Origin: Apteryx mantelli
Lineage: Eukaryota > Chordata > Aves > Apterygiformes > Apterygidae
Length of the DNA: 64,000 nt
Assembly (NCBI RefSeq): GCF_036417845.1
Contig: NC_089980.1
Span: 44,700,501 to 44,764,500, forward strand
Direction: 5' to 3'
Position numbers and translations under genes: made by a program. Positions 1 through 12,470 of this stretch are shown in pieces. The notes below the pieces were generated by a model. The model did no database searches. It was not told where the DNA came from and saw only the letters and a program-made list of their open reading frames with translations. Positions within the stretch are counted from its first letter, which is position 1. Each line of letters begins with the position of its first letter.

Positions 1-3000
1 ATCTGCTGGTTAATGATTTATCACTATGTGAACCTGCTGAATAGCAAATATGCTAAAAAGGGGAAAGGAAAGGGCATGGCAAGAGATTAACTGAGGACAG
101 AGTCAAAAGTCAACCAGAAAGGAGAGGAGGTGAAGCTGGAAAGGTCAGGTAGCAAACGGGAAGGCTACTGTAGTCTAAACACTGCCTCTCAGCAGCATGG
201 ATGCCAGAGCCTGGAAATAAACCAAGGAGCAGAGCAGATGCAGTGTCTCACTGTTCAGACCTCTCCACTCCATGCCACAGATACAGTCAGCTGAATAACC
301 AGCTACCATCGCCAACTGAATTTTACAGCTTGTCTACCTAGGAGAGCCTTTTGGATTCAGTAAGTTTCTTTCACCTTTCCAAGACTCCAGTCTCAGCTGT
401 TCCCAGAGCATGTGCCTGTCTGAGACAGCTCACACTGCTCCACCAGGCTGCAGTGGCAGCACAGCAATGTTCATTAGCAGCCCCATGAAGCCCTCCTGGG
501 GTGCAACCTCCCACGGTGAGGGGAAGTGCTCTCGGGAGCTTCTGGATTTCTGGGATGCGGCTTCAAATGCATCTGCTCCCAGGCATTCTCCTCAGTCTGT
601 TGATGTGGGGAGAAACTCATGGCACCAGGCCACAATGAGAGAGCTGCTGTGATCCTTGCAGCCATCAGATACAAACTCCTCTGTGCAAAGCAGCTGCATA
701 TGTCAGTGGCTCTGACCACCAATCCTGGTGGCAGTGAGGTGGTGGGGATGGGGATTTACGTCAAGTTATAGAGTGAACTTTCCAAAGACGGATTTCTTTG
801 ACGGACCACTGCTTCTGCAGCATGACAGGGCTGGTGAGGCAGATCACAATGTATATCTGTGAGGAGCTTACACAGAGCTTGAGGAGGGCAAAGGGCTCTC
901 TCCTAGAAACCCATGAGGAGTTCACTTTAGCCCTCCAAAGGCTCAACACCACTGCCAGAGCATTGCCCTTGGGGGACTGGAGCAGAGGATATAGCCACTG
1001 CCACCTGGACCCTGGCCACCCCAACCATCCCAGTTACTTAGTCGTTAGCTAGGCCACTGCCAAGATGAGTTGTAGCCATAACTACATGGGTACTGGCAGG
1101 ATATATGGTATGTTTTTACTAGCCTGTGGATGATAGGATGTCGGCCCCACACTAGCTAGCAGAATGCAGTGTCTCGGTAGACAGCAATCCTGTCCAGTGT
1201 GAGATAGGGCCTCCCTCAATGCTAAGCACATCTCCAACTAGGGAAATCGGATGGAAATGGCAACCCAGAGCTAAGGAAAGTGCTCCATTTTACCGCCTGT
1301 TGATACAGCAACTGTAACTACTACTGCCAACATGCTCAGAGCATGGTGACAAAGCATTGTGCCATGGAATATCTGCCCAGAATGCGGGGTGTTTATTTTG
1401 AGAAAAGCATAATACTGAGTGAATGTCACAATTCAAAAAGGAAGGTACTTCATCCAACATAAACAAAGCAGTTATTGATATATTTACATGACTGGGGTTC
1501 CTGAATTGAATTCTGACCAGTCATCGAACTCACTCACCTTTTCTTTGCTCTCCACCTCTGACCTCACTGCTGACCTAGACAAAAGGAGCAGCTCTGTGCG
1601 GCCTGGTTTATTATCACACAGCTTTGTCAGTGTTAATGGGGAGATTCTGGAAAAGCCCATGGTGCCAGGATGCTCAGGCCTGCTGCCCTCAGCGGTTCCA
1701 CTTCTGCTTTGGGGACAGCTGTGAGCATCACTATGGCTGCCGTTGCCCCAGTCATTCTGGGAGATCCCTGTTAGCTTCTACTTCCCTTATTTCTGAAGCC
1801 GTTTCTTGCTGGGGGTGGGAGAGACATGACTTGGCATCCGAGGTCATCTGCATGAGGTGGTGGAAATGCCACAGCAAGTTTCTGTGTCTTGAGGCAAAAG
1901 GTGTGAAGGTGAAGCCTGCCCCCCATATCTGTGGGTCTCCCCAGAGCTCCTGTCCTGCTCCTGGGGTGAGCAGCAGGGAGCAGTTGTGTCCATCACAAGC
2001 GGGGAGAGGAAGGCTGTGTCCACAGTTCTGGGGACTGAGCAGAAACAACAAATGCCCTCTAGCAGGAGAGTCTGTCTCCACCTCATCTTTTGCACTGTCT
2101 GGCCTATCTGGGCACTTCTTTGTCCATGAAATTCCTTGACAGCATCTCAGGCTGTTCCCAACTCTCCTCCATTGCCTTTCTGACACTGCTAGGATGCAGC
2201 CTAGTCCTCCCCACCTTCCTTTACTTGTAGCAGGGGTGAACAGATACTCGTACAAGGATAACACTCCCATCTGTGTGGGCATGGTACATCAAGAAATAGG
2301 ACAGTAGAGACACAGCTCAGGCCTTTATTGTCTCAGTTACAGTCTTCATGTCAGTGGTGAGAAAACAGCTTTTTTTCCTCCATCTGCTTTTGACAGACTG
2401 GTGTCAGCTTAGCAACAATAAGAGATTTACCACCTTTTCTCCTTCTATAGTAGAGGACCTTTGTCTATTTTGCAGCTGGTCAGGAAGGAAGGTAAGTTAG
2501 GAAGGGCAACAGGAACCAGGATACCAACTGTCTGGGTATTCAGCAAGCTGGCCTGATGCTGGAGGGCCCTATCCTGAACCCTGTCATTCAAAGGCAGAGA
2601 ATAGTTTGTTCAAAAAAGCAATGAGCAAACAGGAAAGCTATGTGGGCACTACTTATGGCAGCAAGGAGTGAAGGAGTGAAACAAGGTCTCAGCTGTTTGA
2701 TAGTCCTGGCAGGATTATATTGCTTTACAGATGCATGATAAAAACAAACAAAACCATATATCTCCCCCAAATACCCTCTATTTGCCTGCACACAAGTGCA
2801 AATTGCACTGTAAAATATTTTTGCAGTCAGTATTCTCATTAAAAGCAATGAAAATAGGCAGAAATGCTTTGCCAATCCTGTGCATATCTCTGTCAGCTTA
2901 ATTTGGGCGATTTATCTTGCAGCAACGAAAGAGCAGCTAAAAAATGACTGCACTGATCAAACAGGGAGCCAGTATCTCCCTTTTCCTGCTTAAGGCTCTG

Positions 3001-6000
3001 CCAGACTACAGCAGGATGTGAGCATAGATGTTGGGGAGAAGTGGGAGCAGGTAGCTGAAGAGAAAAGGAGAGGGAGAAAGAAAAGAATGAAAGTGTCATC
3101 ACTGGCCAGTGTTTATGCAATATAATGGCTAACAGAAATAAAATGTTCTGGTGATTCATTTCTTCAGTGGAGCATGCAACAGAGTGAGGCAGGCATCAGC
3201 ACTGTGCAGAAGATGAAAGGCTCACCACCATCCAAGCTGGCAGCCCTGAGAACAGTGTTTGTTCTGTACAGCTGTGGCGCAACATAGCACATCATCCTTC
3301 CAGGAAGAGGATCCCTCCTGGCACAGCCAAGTTGTCTCTGGCTGGGTTTGAGAAGCACTTCCATGGTTTTCTCTCAGTATGGCATGTCAGAGAAACCCTA
3401 GTTGTACTGAAGAGTGTCCTCTTGGCTGGGTCTGTGCTCTGTTGGCCACAATGTCCAGGACATGGCTGTCCATCTGTCAAACTTTCAGCCTACCTCTCCA
3501 CAGGCATTTTCAGGATATTTTGTGATCCTCCTCTTCATTTTATCTGATAGATCCCTGTAGGCCTTAGCAATCCAGGAGCTGCTATTCTGTTGCACCTGGA
3601 CACATTTCTGTCTCCAGAAGCCCAAAAAGTACCAGACTTCCCATGAAAATACAGACAAGTCATAACTGTCAGTGTACAAATCTGACCTTGTCACCAAACT
3701 GGGCTGTGATCTTAAGGATGTGATGCCAAATGAGAGTTAGTTGCCTCCCAAGCAAATAAATGTGAATGGGGAATGAGACGCCACATAAGTGAGAGTGGGT
3801 AGGGGACAGAGGAAACCACCTATACGTGAGACACCAAGGCAGTTTAGTCCCCAAAATTTGAAGTTAACCCCCCAAAATATTCTTGTGCAGACAAGGCCTA
3901 AGAGAGAGATTTTTGCAAATTGTACAAGAAATGCCAGGGTGATGGTGAACAAAGTGACCAAAGGGTGACTCCCACTTCACAGCAGAGCTGGACCCTCCAT
4001 TCACTTACACCAGTTCAGACCACAGAGCTAAGCGACACATGGACAATGAACAGGCCTTCGGCTCCACCTCTGAGTGAAGGGGAATTTCAGCCATCCCATT
4101 CTTCAGAGCTGACATTTTAGCCATAGAAAATATGAAGATCTCTTCCTCAGGGACTTTCTAGGAACTAACTTCAGGATGATTCCTGTTGCTGGAAAAGCCA
4201 TGTATCAAAGCATTATATATCCTGTGGGAGGAGCAGGGGAATTCTTTTGCAGACATCATCTCTTCCTTATGTAATTAAAAAAAGTCAATGGGAAACAAAT
4301 CCAGACGTGAATATTTATCTTTGGCTTCCTGGTAAGCAACTCACTGCATTAATTCCCTTGGCCTCCTCCCAATTTGCTTATAGAGAGAACCCAGATCCAG
4401 TGGCTCCCCACAAAGACTTGGGCACCTGGGGACATGTAGCCTGGGAACCTGTTGACCCTCAAGTTGTCTGGTTGGGCTGATAAATGCACCTTCATCTAAT
4501 GTATTCCCTGAAGACTCACCCCTCAAAGTAGTATTTTCCATAAAGGGTAACACTACAGCAATTCTAATAACAAGCATTTCTGTGAAAGTGCCTGCTTGTC
4601 CCTTCCCACACACCATCCTCATCCCAGGGAGCTGTCTGAGACGATGAGTTGAAAAGGGACCCATGAGTCGTGTTTATCAGTTTTAAACTTCAGCAGGACA
4701 CAGGTCTCCTGTGGGTCTGTTGCACAAGAATGACTTTCACCACATGAGGCCAGATCATCAGGGCTTGGGGAGGAACCAAAAAGACATACCAAGGCAGCAA
4801 TAGTGACAGCATGCTGCTGTGCCTCCTGCTTTCCCACATGCTCTCACTCCACAGGGCTCTCCAGTGCATTTCTTTTCTTGGTCTGGGGGAAGGAAGAGAC
4901 ACAGCCAAGGTCTTCCTAAGTGGACTTCATGCCAGTGTTGCCAATCCTCCCCAACGCAAGGACAGTACCTACTCTGACTTCTTATGTGCTAGGGAGCCCC
5001 ATCCCTCTACCCCAGAGCACTTCCTCAGCCCACCTTTTGCACACAAAAAGCTCTGCTCAGAGCCAGGTAACCTTACAAAGTTGAGGATCACCAGACTAGG
5101 AAGAGCATAAGTTGGACTTCTCTGTATAACCCTAATTTTCCCCCCATGGACAGACACTATGATACAGACTTTACAAGCATGAGCAAGTCTACTTTGATCC
5201 CACAGGTTTCCGGCCTGCACAGAACAAACTATAATCTGTAATCTGTTTAGCATTTCTTGCTGTTCTCTCCATGTTTATTTAATATTCACTATCCAATCTC
5301 TGCCCTGAACATACTATTTTTCATTTCCTCCTGTGGTGCTTTCCCCATTGTACATGCTCACTTCACAAGCATTAATGAGATCAAGCCTAACACGATGAGA
5401 TTAAGGCTCAAACTCTTGGACCATCCTCTCATTCTGGCTGCCCCTCAATCTGGCTTCCACCCATCTAGCCTTGGGAAACTAATTGCCTGACAACACCTTT
5501 ATAGTCAGTGGGCAGAGTTAGAAACCCCTCAAAGCATGACTCAAGCCACCTAATATTGTTGACTGCAGGTAAAGACTCTCCCCTTTGAGCAAGAGCAGCC
5601 TATTTTGGGACGACCATTCCTTGCCATCAATTGGTGGTTTCCTGTCCCTTCACAGTGGTTTCCCTCTCTGAGCAGGGACTGCTCAGCTTCTCTAGTAGCA
5701 GCCTCAGCTTCCAGCCTGGTGCATGAAGATAATGTGGCACAGGCTGTAAACAGCAGCAGGTCACCAGAAGTTGCATAAGCAGTGCACAAGAGCGAGCAGG
5801 GCAGGAGCTGTGCTGTGGTAATCCCTTCCCGAAAGTGAGTCAGAGTCTTTAAACAGCTCAAATTACCTCACACAAAGCTAACGTGACTCAGATGCTACCC
5901 AGTAACTTGTGAACTGTGGTAACTCTGTTGTGGGTCTAATTGTAAGCCAACAATGTCCTATTATTCCCTAAAAGTGAAAAATTTGCACAGAGTGTGATGG

Positions 6001-6119
6001 GGAAGCAGGATGAACCCATGTGAGACTCATGAAGTGATCTCTCTTCTCTCCTCAGCTCCAGGGCAGCCTGAACCAGTATCCCGTCAATGGGGAAGGGAGG
6101 GCCACATATCAGAAAACAG
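1..6119. other. Intergenic DNA, no gene seen
   Basis: Unique-looking sequence without a recognisable gene or intact repeat. Frames of 170-176 codons overlap each other on opposite strands at 1624-2282 and resemble no protein I know. A short AT-rich block at 2700-2960 contains the palindrome AGTGCAAATTGCACT (2795-2809). Confidence 0.6.
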
Positions 6120-6510
6120 AGGAAAACAAGAGGGGACAGGAAAAGGTTAGAAAATACATGTCTATAAGAAACGGATTGTTTAGCCTAGAGGAGAGACAAC
6201 TGATGGGAGACAAGGCTGTCTCCTTGATTATGCAAAAACCTGCCACAAAGAAAAAGAGAATAAACTATTCTCACCATCCACTTGGACAGAACAAGAGAAA
6301 TAGGAGGAGACTGTAGTGAGGGAGAGTTGGAGCTAGACAGTGAGCAGACCTTCTCTTTGGGAAGCAGGGGTCTTCAGTGCATGAGGATGCCCCGGGACGT
6401 CATGAAACACGTGTTGGTCACATCTGGTTTAGGCAGAGCTGACCCTGCCTTGGGAGGAGGGGACTGGCCTGGTGAGCTCCTGAGGGCCCTTCCAGGACTC
6501 CAGCAAGGCA
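6120..6510 (+). mobile_element. CR1 LINE 3' fragment (+ orientation)
   Basis: The sequence follows the familiar CR1 3' end. It contains 'gtttagcctagaggagagac', then 'aggctgtctccttgattatg', then 'aataaactattctc', 'ggacagaacaagag' and 'ccttctctttgggaagc', and ends 'gcctggtgagctcctgaggg' with 'cccttccaggactcc'. This matches the consensus order 'tagtctagagaagagac ... ggtccc ttccaac'. It is 5' truncated, diverged and without coding capacity. CR1 is the dominant LINE of birds, turtles and crocodilians. Confidence 0.85.
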
Positions 6511-6639
6511 TAGACTTCACCTTTGGCTTTACCAGCTATTTGGACTGAAGAGAAACAGACTCGGGCGTCCTGCACTTCACTCAAGGAACAGAACTTGCTC
6601 TAGATACTATCAGCCACTTTGCTCCAGTTACTTTTTACT

Positions 6640-6880
6640 CCAGTTACTTTTTACTCCCTCACCTCCTCCAGCTCCTTGTTTTCACTGTTTCTGTCCTGCT
6701 TGTCATCCCTGGTTTCTGTCTGTGATCTTCCCTTTCTCTCCACCTCCCTTCTCATCAGCTTCTGGCTCTTCATCCCCCATCCCTTCCTACTATCCTCCCT
6801 GCAGCATCTACCTACCAGTTCCCTAATTTTTTTCCTCTCCTCCTACCTTTCTGTATTATAGCCAAGATCCTCCCCCTCCT
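6640..6880 (+). repeat. CT-rich low-complexity tract
   Basis: A pyrimidine-rich stretch directly after the CR1 3' end, with a short duplication of 'ccagttactttttact' at its start. Long open frames rich in Ser, Leu and Phe here are due to composition. Confidence 0.8.
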
Positions 6881-7360
6881 CCACATAGTCTGAAGTCACA
6901 TATACCCATGACGTGGAAAGAGACTCACCCTCAAGTTCCCACACATCCAGGGCTCTGTGCAAGCAGAGCAACTGCAAAGAAAGCCTTGCTCAGCGAGGGA
7001 TCCCTGAGACAGGGCACGTTCACCTGCTTCCTGGGAATGGCAAAGAGCTGGGGCAGGTTGGAGCAGATGTGATGAAGGCAGAACGCTGGGATAATTTAGC
7101 AGTCAAAGGCTTAAAAACCTTGCCAAGCAGGTGTACACCAAGATTTTTCAGAGCTTAAAACCCAGTCAGCTCTAGATAGTTTTTTTTTTATCTGGGTAGT
7201 AACTGATACATATTGACTCCTTCCCAGGGAAATGTCAAGGCCCTTCTCCAAAGAACTCAGTGAAAATACTATAAAAAATAAAAGATTATACAGGGCAAAA
7301 CAATGTCATTTTCCTAAACTTATTCTTAGAAACTAATGAATCATTTTAGCCAAAACTTCT

Positions 7361-7379
7361 AAATAAATAAATAAATAAA
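7361..7379 (+). repeat. (AAAT)n microsatellite
   Basis: About five AAAT units in an A-rich stretch; a 13-base A run follows at 7471-7483. Confidence 0.9.
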
Positions 7380-10300
7380 ACAAATTAATCATACTGAAGC
7401 AAGACATCCAGTATGGAAAATTTTAGGCTAAATACCTCAGTGTCTGACTAGATTATGAGCAAATATGAGGAAAAAAAAAAAAACAGAATAACAGAAAGTG
7501 CTAGCTACCTTCATCCATCTCTGCCCCTAATATACAGATGTCATTCACAAAAGATCAGTACCCCTCCTGTCAGCTTTACCACCATGGTAATACGAGTACC
7601 AACTTAGTGGGAGTTATGCTTGAATAAAGGCTAAGAAAAATGTTGAGTAAGGACTTGGTATTTTGCCTGATATAATTATGGTGTAAATAAGAAAGTGCAA
7701 TAGCACGAAGTGTTGCATCTTACTAGGACTGTACTTCCTTGTCAGTCAGGAAGCCCAGGTAGTGTACAGAGCACACTAGATCAGGAAGTCCATCAAGATG
7801 TTCCTGGCATAGATTAGTCACAGGACTATCTATCCAAGGGTCAGTCACATGATTGGAAAATAAAAAAATAAAAAAATACCAGCTGACAATCTGTTGGCCT
7901 GTGAGCATAATCAATGTGCACTGTAATACCTCATGAATCGTACAGTATACACACACACGTCTGTTCTTGGATTCAACATCCTTCATGTCAAGAGAGGATT
8001 TTGTGTGTAAATCTAAACAGCAAAGTATAACTCTGAAAAACAAAATGGAGAAGAGGTACCTCAATGTAGCACTGCCAGCATCATTTCCTTCACAAGCAGA
8101 TGGCAAAAATGCCATAAAAAGACACTTGAGAAGGAATCTGTCAGTAACACTTGGAGGGGTGTAAAGAGGCCATCCCTTTGAATTGGGGAAGGAAATGTCA
8201 AAGCAGTAGCCACAAACTGTTATATCCCCATACAGATTTACCCCCAAAGAGGGGATAAAAGTCTTTGCATAAGAAAATCAGCAATTCTGGTCTACGTCAT
8301 TGCAGAGACGTCTAGCAAACCAACTGTTCAAAGTCAGTATACAAGGGAGAAGCTAGCATCACATCAGCCAGCCCTCTGCAGAGAGATTTAACAGGCTCTT
8401 GGGCTGACATGTGCAGATCATCCATGCTAAACATGACGCAAGAGGAACAGACTTTTGAGATCACTGACTGCCTTTAGATTCTCTGCCTCTCCCAAGATGT
8501 AGGTGACTTGAGAAAGCGGTGTCTGTGTCAACTGGTTTCTACCAGAGAGAAGAACATTTCTTTCCCAGTCATTCTGAACTGACTCATATTCATTTCACCA
8601 CCCTTTTTTACATTAAAAAAAATAAAAAAATCTAAATTATACTTGCACCTTAGCAGCAAAACCAGGAGCACAGGGCCATTCCCATGAAGAAGACTTAGAG
8701 AAGTGTGCTGTGGGAAAGAACAAGACATTTGGGGAGGATGAAGAGGAGGGCTCTTCCTGAGCAATCACAGAAGATGACAGGAACAGTGGTGACTGAACCC
8801 AAAACTTGAAAGCATTGTCCTGTATTACTTAGCCCAGCAGTTCAGCCAGGAGTTGCCAAAGCCTGTAGCAAGGTTCTCGTCACCTTCACTAGCCCTGAAT
8901 CATGAGCCTCTAACTACAGCCAGCTCATTCCAGTTGCACATGAGATAGAAGGGTAGGTACAGGACCTAACACCCTGTGAACAGAAGGTTCCAGCAACTTG
9001 CTGGCCAGGCTGTGTGGTATTTTCTGCTTTTTTCAAGACTTCTGCTGCTGCAGACTCCCAGCAGAAGTAACAGGCATAGAAACAGGCAGTGTGAGTGGCG
9101 CCTTCCCCAGATAGATTTCACACTCCTAAGGCAAAAGGAAGGAAACCAATGTCATTTTGATCAAGTGCTGTGGGGTAAGGTTAATGACAATACATCAGTC
9201 CTTCCTGCGCTTGACATCTCATCAGCTTGACACACTTGCTCCTGATCTCTGAGTGTCACCCCATATAAATAAAGGATAATATTTTCAAAAATGTGCAGGT
9301 GATCTAGGATCCCAAGCACCATCCCTGCTCAGTGAGGCATTACACCCATCTGATTATAGACATTTAACTGAGGCACTTAACAGCTCAGTCACCAGGATGT
9401 GAAGCGAGACAGAGGTCACCAAGGGGAACTTGGATCTGAATGAAACACCCTCTGAGGTGCCTGTCTTCCTTCACAGGGAGCCGAGGCTTACTGTACTGTG
9501 TGCAGGCATTTCAGGCTGCATATGAACTGCAGGTCCCCGGAGCAATATCCAGCTCCCAGATCCTGGTCCATAGCTCAGCCACATCCTGCCTCCAGATCAG
9601 GTGACAACCAAGGTGTGCCCAGTGCCAGAAGCTGTGCCCTGTCATATGCCCAGTCTGGAGGATCAGGTGAATGAGACTTCCAGGGTCGCTGCTGCCTTCA
9701 CCTTCAGTGGTTTAGACATGGGCTCTGTCCAAAGTGAAACAGATCAATCCTAACCTATCTGTCTGCACAATTTCTGAAGATGCAAAGGGCTCCCATGTCA
9801 CCAGATGCTATCATCTAAATATGCCAAAACCCTGCTCATTTCCAGTGTACACAGCCAATGATTTGTTTTGCACTGGCCTGTTTTAAAAGGGCACGTGAAA
9901 CCCCAGGAAGATGGAATTCCTTACTGCATATCATGAAGTATAATATATCTCTTGATTCAGCCTAGGAGCTCCTCAAGCCCTTCATACAAATACCCCTGGG
10001 GAAACCATTTTATCAGGGAGTATCAGTGTCTGATCCCCTAATTCCTGCTGAGGAGCACTTCCCTCCAGAAATGCACCTGTGATCTAGATGGGCTCCTCAA
10101 GGACTGCAGCTGCTCAGTGAGACTAGGGTGCTCAGAATCTGATTCTGGGGGCACAGAGCAAAAAATGTTTTTTTCTAGCAAGACTCCCCAGCAATGACAC
10201 TGTTACAACTCAGCCTATGTGAAATATCACCGTGATGAATGGCACCGGGTGGATGCGTAGTGTTGAAAATTCTTCCTGAGACACTGCAGCCCCCTGTGTG

Positions 10301-12359
10301 ACCTCCAAATAATGGTCATCCCTATAGTCAAAAGTACATTCTGCAACCTAAACTGAGAGCAAAGGGTCCTGTGCTGCAGCGTCTCATGTTTCTCCATCAG
10401 AGCAGGCTCCCAACAAAGGGCTGCAACAGGTACCTGTTGATGGGTTGCCCTTATGCCAGCTCCACTCCCAAACCCAGTCCTGGCACATTCCCACTCAGGC
10501 TGATGAATGCAGGTGATGCAAGAAGTATTTATACCACTATCACCATAAAAGGATTCCCCTGCATGGGATGACTTCTCCACCAACATTATTTAGGTGGTGC
10601 ATGTGTCCCTCATGATATGAAGCAGAAATCTCAGTCTCATAAAATCTGTGGGTATCAACCACTGCCATCTCAAACATTGCCCCTGTCATTTCCTGTGTGA
10701 CCCATTTGATCTGCCAGGGAACAAAAAGCCATCTGAGGGCATCCTTAAGGGTAAGCACGAAGTTCCCCTTAGAACAAAAGCTGAAACATTCTCCATGACA
10801 TATTAAAATAAACCAACCCTCCCTCTTTCTGATCTAGCTTGTGAACATGTAGGGTGTGTGTAAAGTGAATGTCATTGCCAGATAACATTGTACACAATAA
10901 TGCAGCATGGAGAGCCCATGCAAGTGCCAGTTACTGTTCACTGTCATGTCAGTATATTGCAAAATAGCAACTGCTCTGCTCGCTGTTGCCACGTTGATTT
11001 TTGCAGAACCTCAGCTCGTGTCCATGAACAGCCTCTGATACTGTCCACAGGGAATGTCTCTCTTCTTTCCCTTTGTCCTTTACCATATCTTTTTAGCAGG
11101 TGATTACAAGTGTAATCAATCACATGCAGAGAAGGAATGAAACTGAAGCAATACAATAAAACAAGACTGGCTTAGAAACTGCTGTCTGGGCCATACAAAG
11201 GGTGAATCTTTGACTGAAGTCAGTGCTTGTTAGAAATAATGGCAACTGAGCAGTCTAGGTTATTCAAGAAGGGGGTCAATGATTCTCCAACCAAAATCTC
11301 TGCCTCCCTCCTCATTTCTCAGTTTCACTTAAAATTTGCCAGCCTCTGCTTAACCAAAGAGTTCTCCCCTCCATGCCGATCACAAGGGAGCGAGCAGGCA
11401 TAGGTGGTCTGGTAAAAAGGCACCTGGGCAATGAGTCAGATACCTGTGTCCACATCTCTGCTTCACCACAGAACCAGCTACATACAAATCCTTTCCCACC
11501 ATTTTTCCCTCTGTGCAAATAGATTGCCAGCTTTGCAAGGAAAGGCTATATACTTTTCTATGAGCTGGTACAATGGGGCCTGCATCAACTGATGTATTTA
11601 GGCACCTTAATTTTTCCTGCATCTAGCCTTTACAAAATTGTGGCTAAACAGAACAAAAGGTCTTACTCTGGGTTTTTCCTTCCTGGGATGAGATGGGTGG
11701 AGTGGGAGCCCTCTGAGGCCCTTAGTCTTTACAGTATTTTCCCATTTGTACTGCAAAGGTTTGTGTTATTGAAGCCCTACCTCAGGCAGACTCAGATGAA
11801 TGCAGAAGCAACCACAAAGAGTTAAATCTGTCAATCTAAACTGATTAATTTCTGGAGTAGAGTTTTATTTCCCATTCTACTTTGCACCCTCATTTCCAGT
11901 GAGGGAAAAAGAGCTTTCAGTTCACACAAATGTTAATAAATGCCCAGGGCCAGGCACAGCCACAGTGGCTGAGGAATGAAGAAGGAGATTTAGCCCTTTC
12001 AAACCATGGAAGCAGCCATAGGAAGAGAACCTATTTCATAACATATGGGAGGCTGTCAGATGCCTCCTCTGACTGGGAAAGAGACAGCCTTTCCAGAGTA
12101 GATTTCAGGCCAAGAAAAATATTTATTTTAAAAGAGTCAGGGATTCACAGTTGCACTATTGATAATAAGATGGGAACAAGCAGGGCCATGCAGGAGGAGC
12201 ATCTCACCCATTCTCCACATACGTTCAAGGAATGTCTCACTCAGATCCAATATCTGCCCAGGTATTTGAGCAATGACTTCAGAGGAGAGCAGTGCTTGGT
12301 AAACACCTCCTACCTGAGCCAGGGCAGTAGCAGCAGCCCTAGGGGTGGCAAAGAATGCA

Positions 12360-12470
12360 TAGGCCTAGGTTGTACCTACGCTACAGCAGAAGGTCTGAGA
12401 CCAGCAGCCTGTATCCAGCTTTAGGTTAGCTAACTTGGGTATGGACAGCGATGTTTGCATGCTGGCAAGG
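12360..12470 (+). repeat. Interspersed repeat with 'gttagctaacttgggtatg'
   Basis: 'tgtacctacgctacagcag' and 'gttagctaacttgggtatgg' resemble a reptile repeat of the form 'tctacactac ... gctagctcgggtatgtctac'. Ends and family are uncertain. Confidence 0.35.

Noticed and set aside
1624..2282. Overlapping frames of 171 (plus) and 176 (minus) codons
   Set aside because: They lie antisense to each other in GC-rich DNA, with no domain, splice context or known similarity.
7723..8247. 174-codon minus-strand frame
   Set aside because: Composition follows local AT-rich sequence; no motif recognised and no promoter or splice context.
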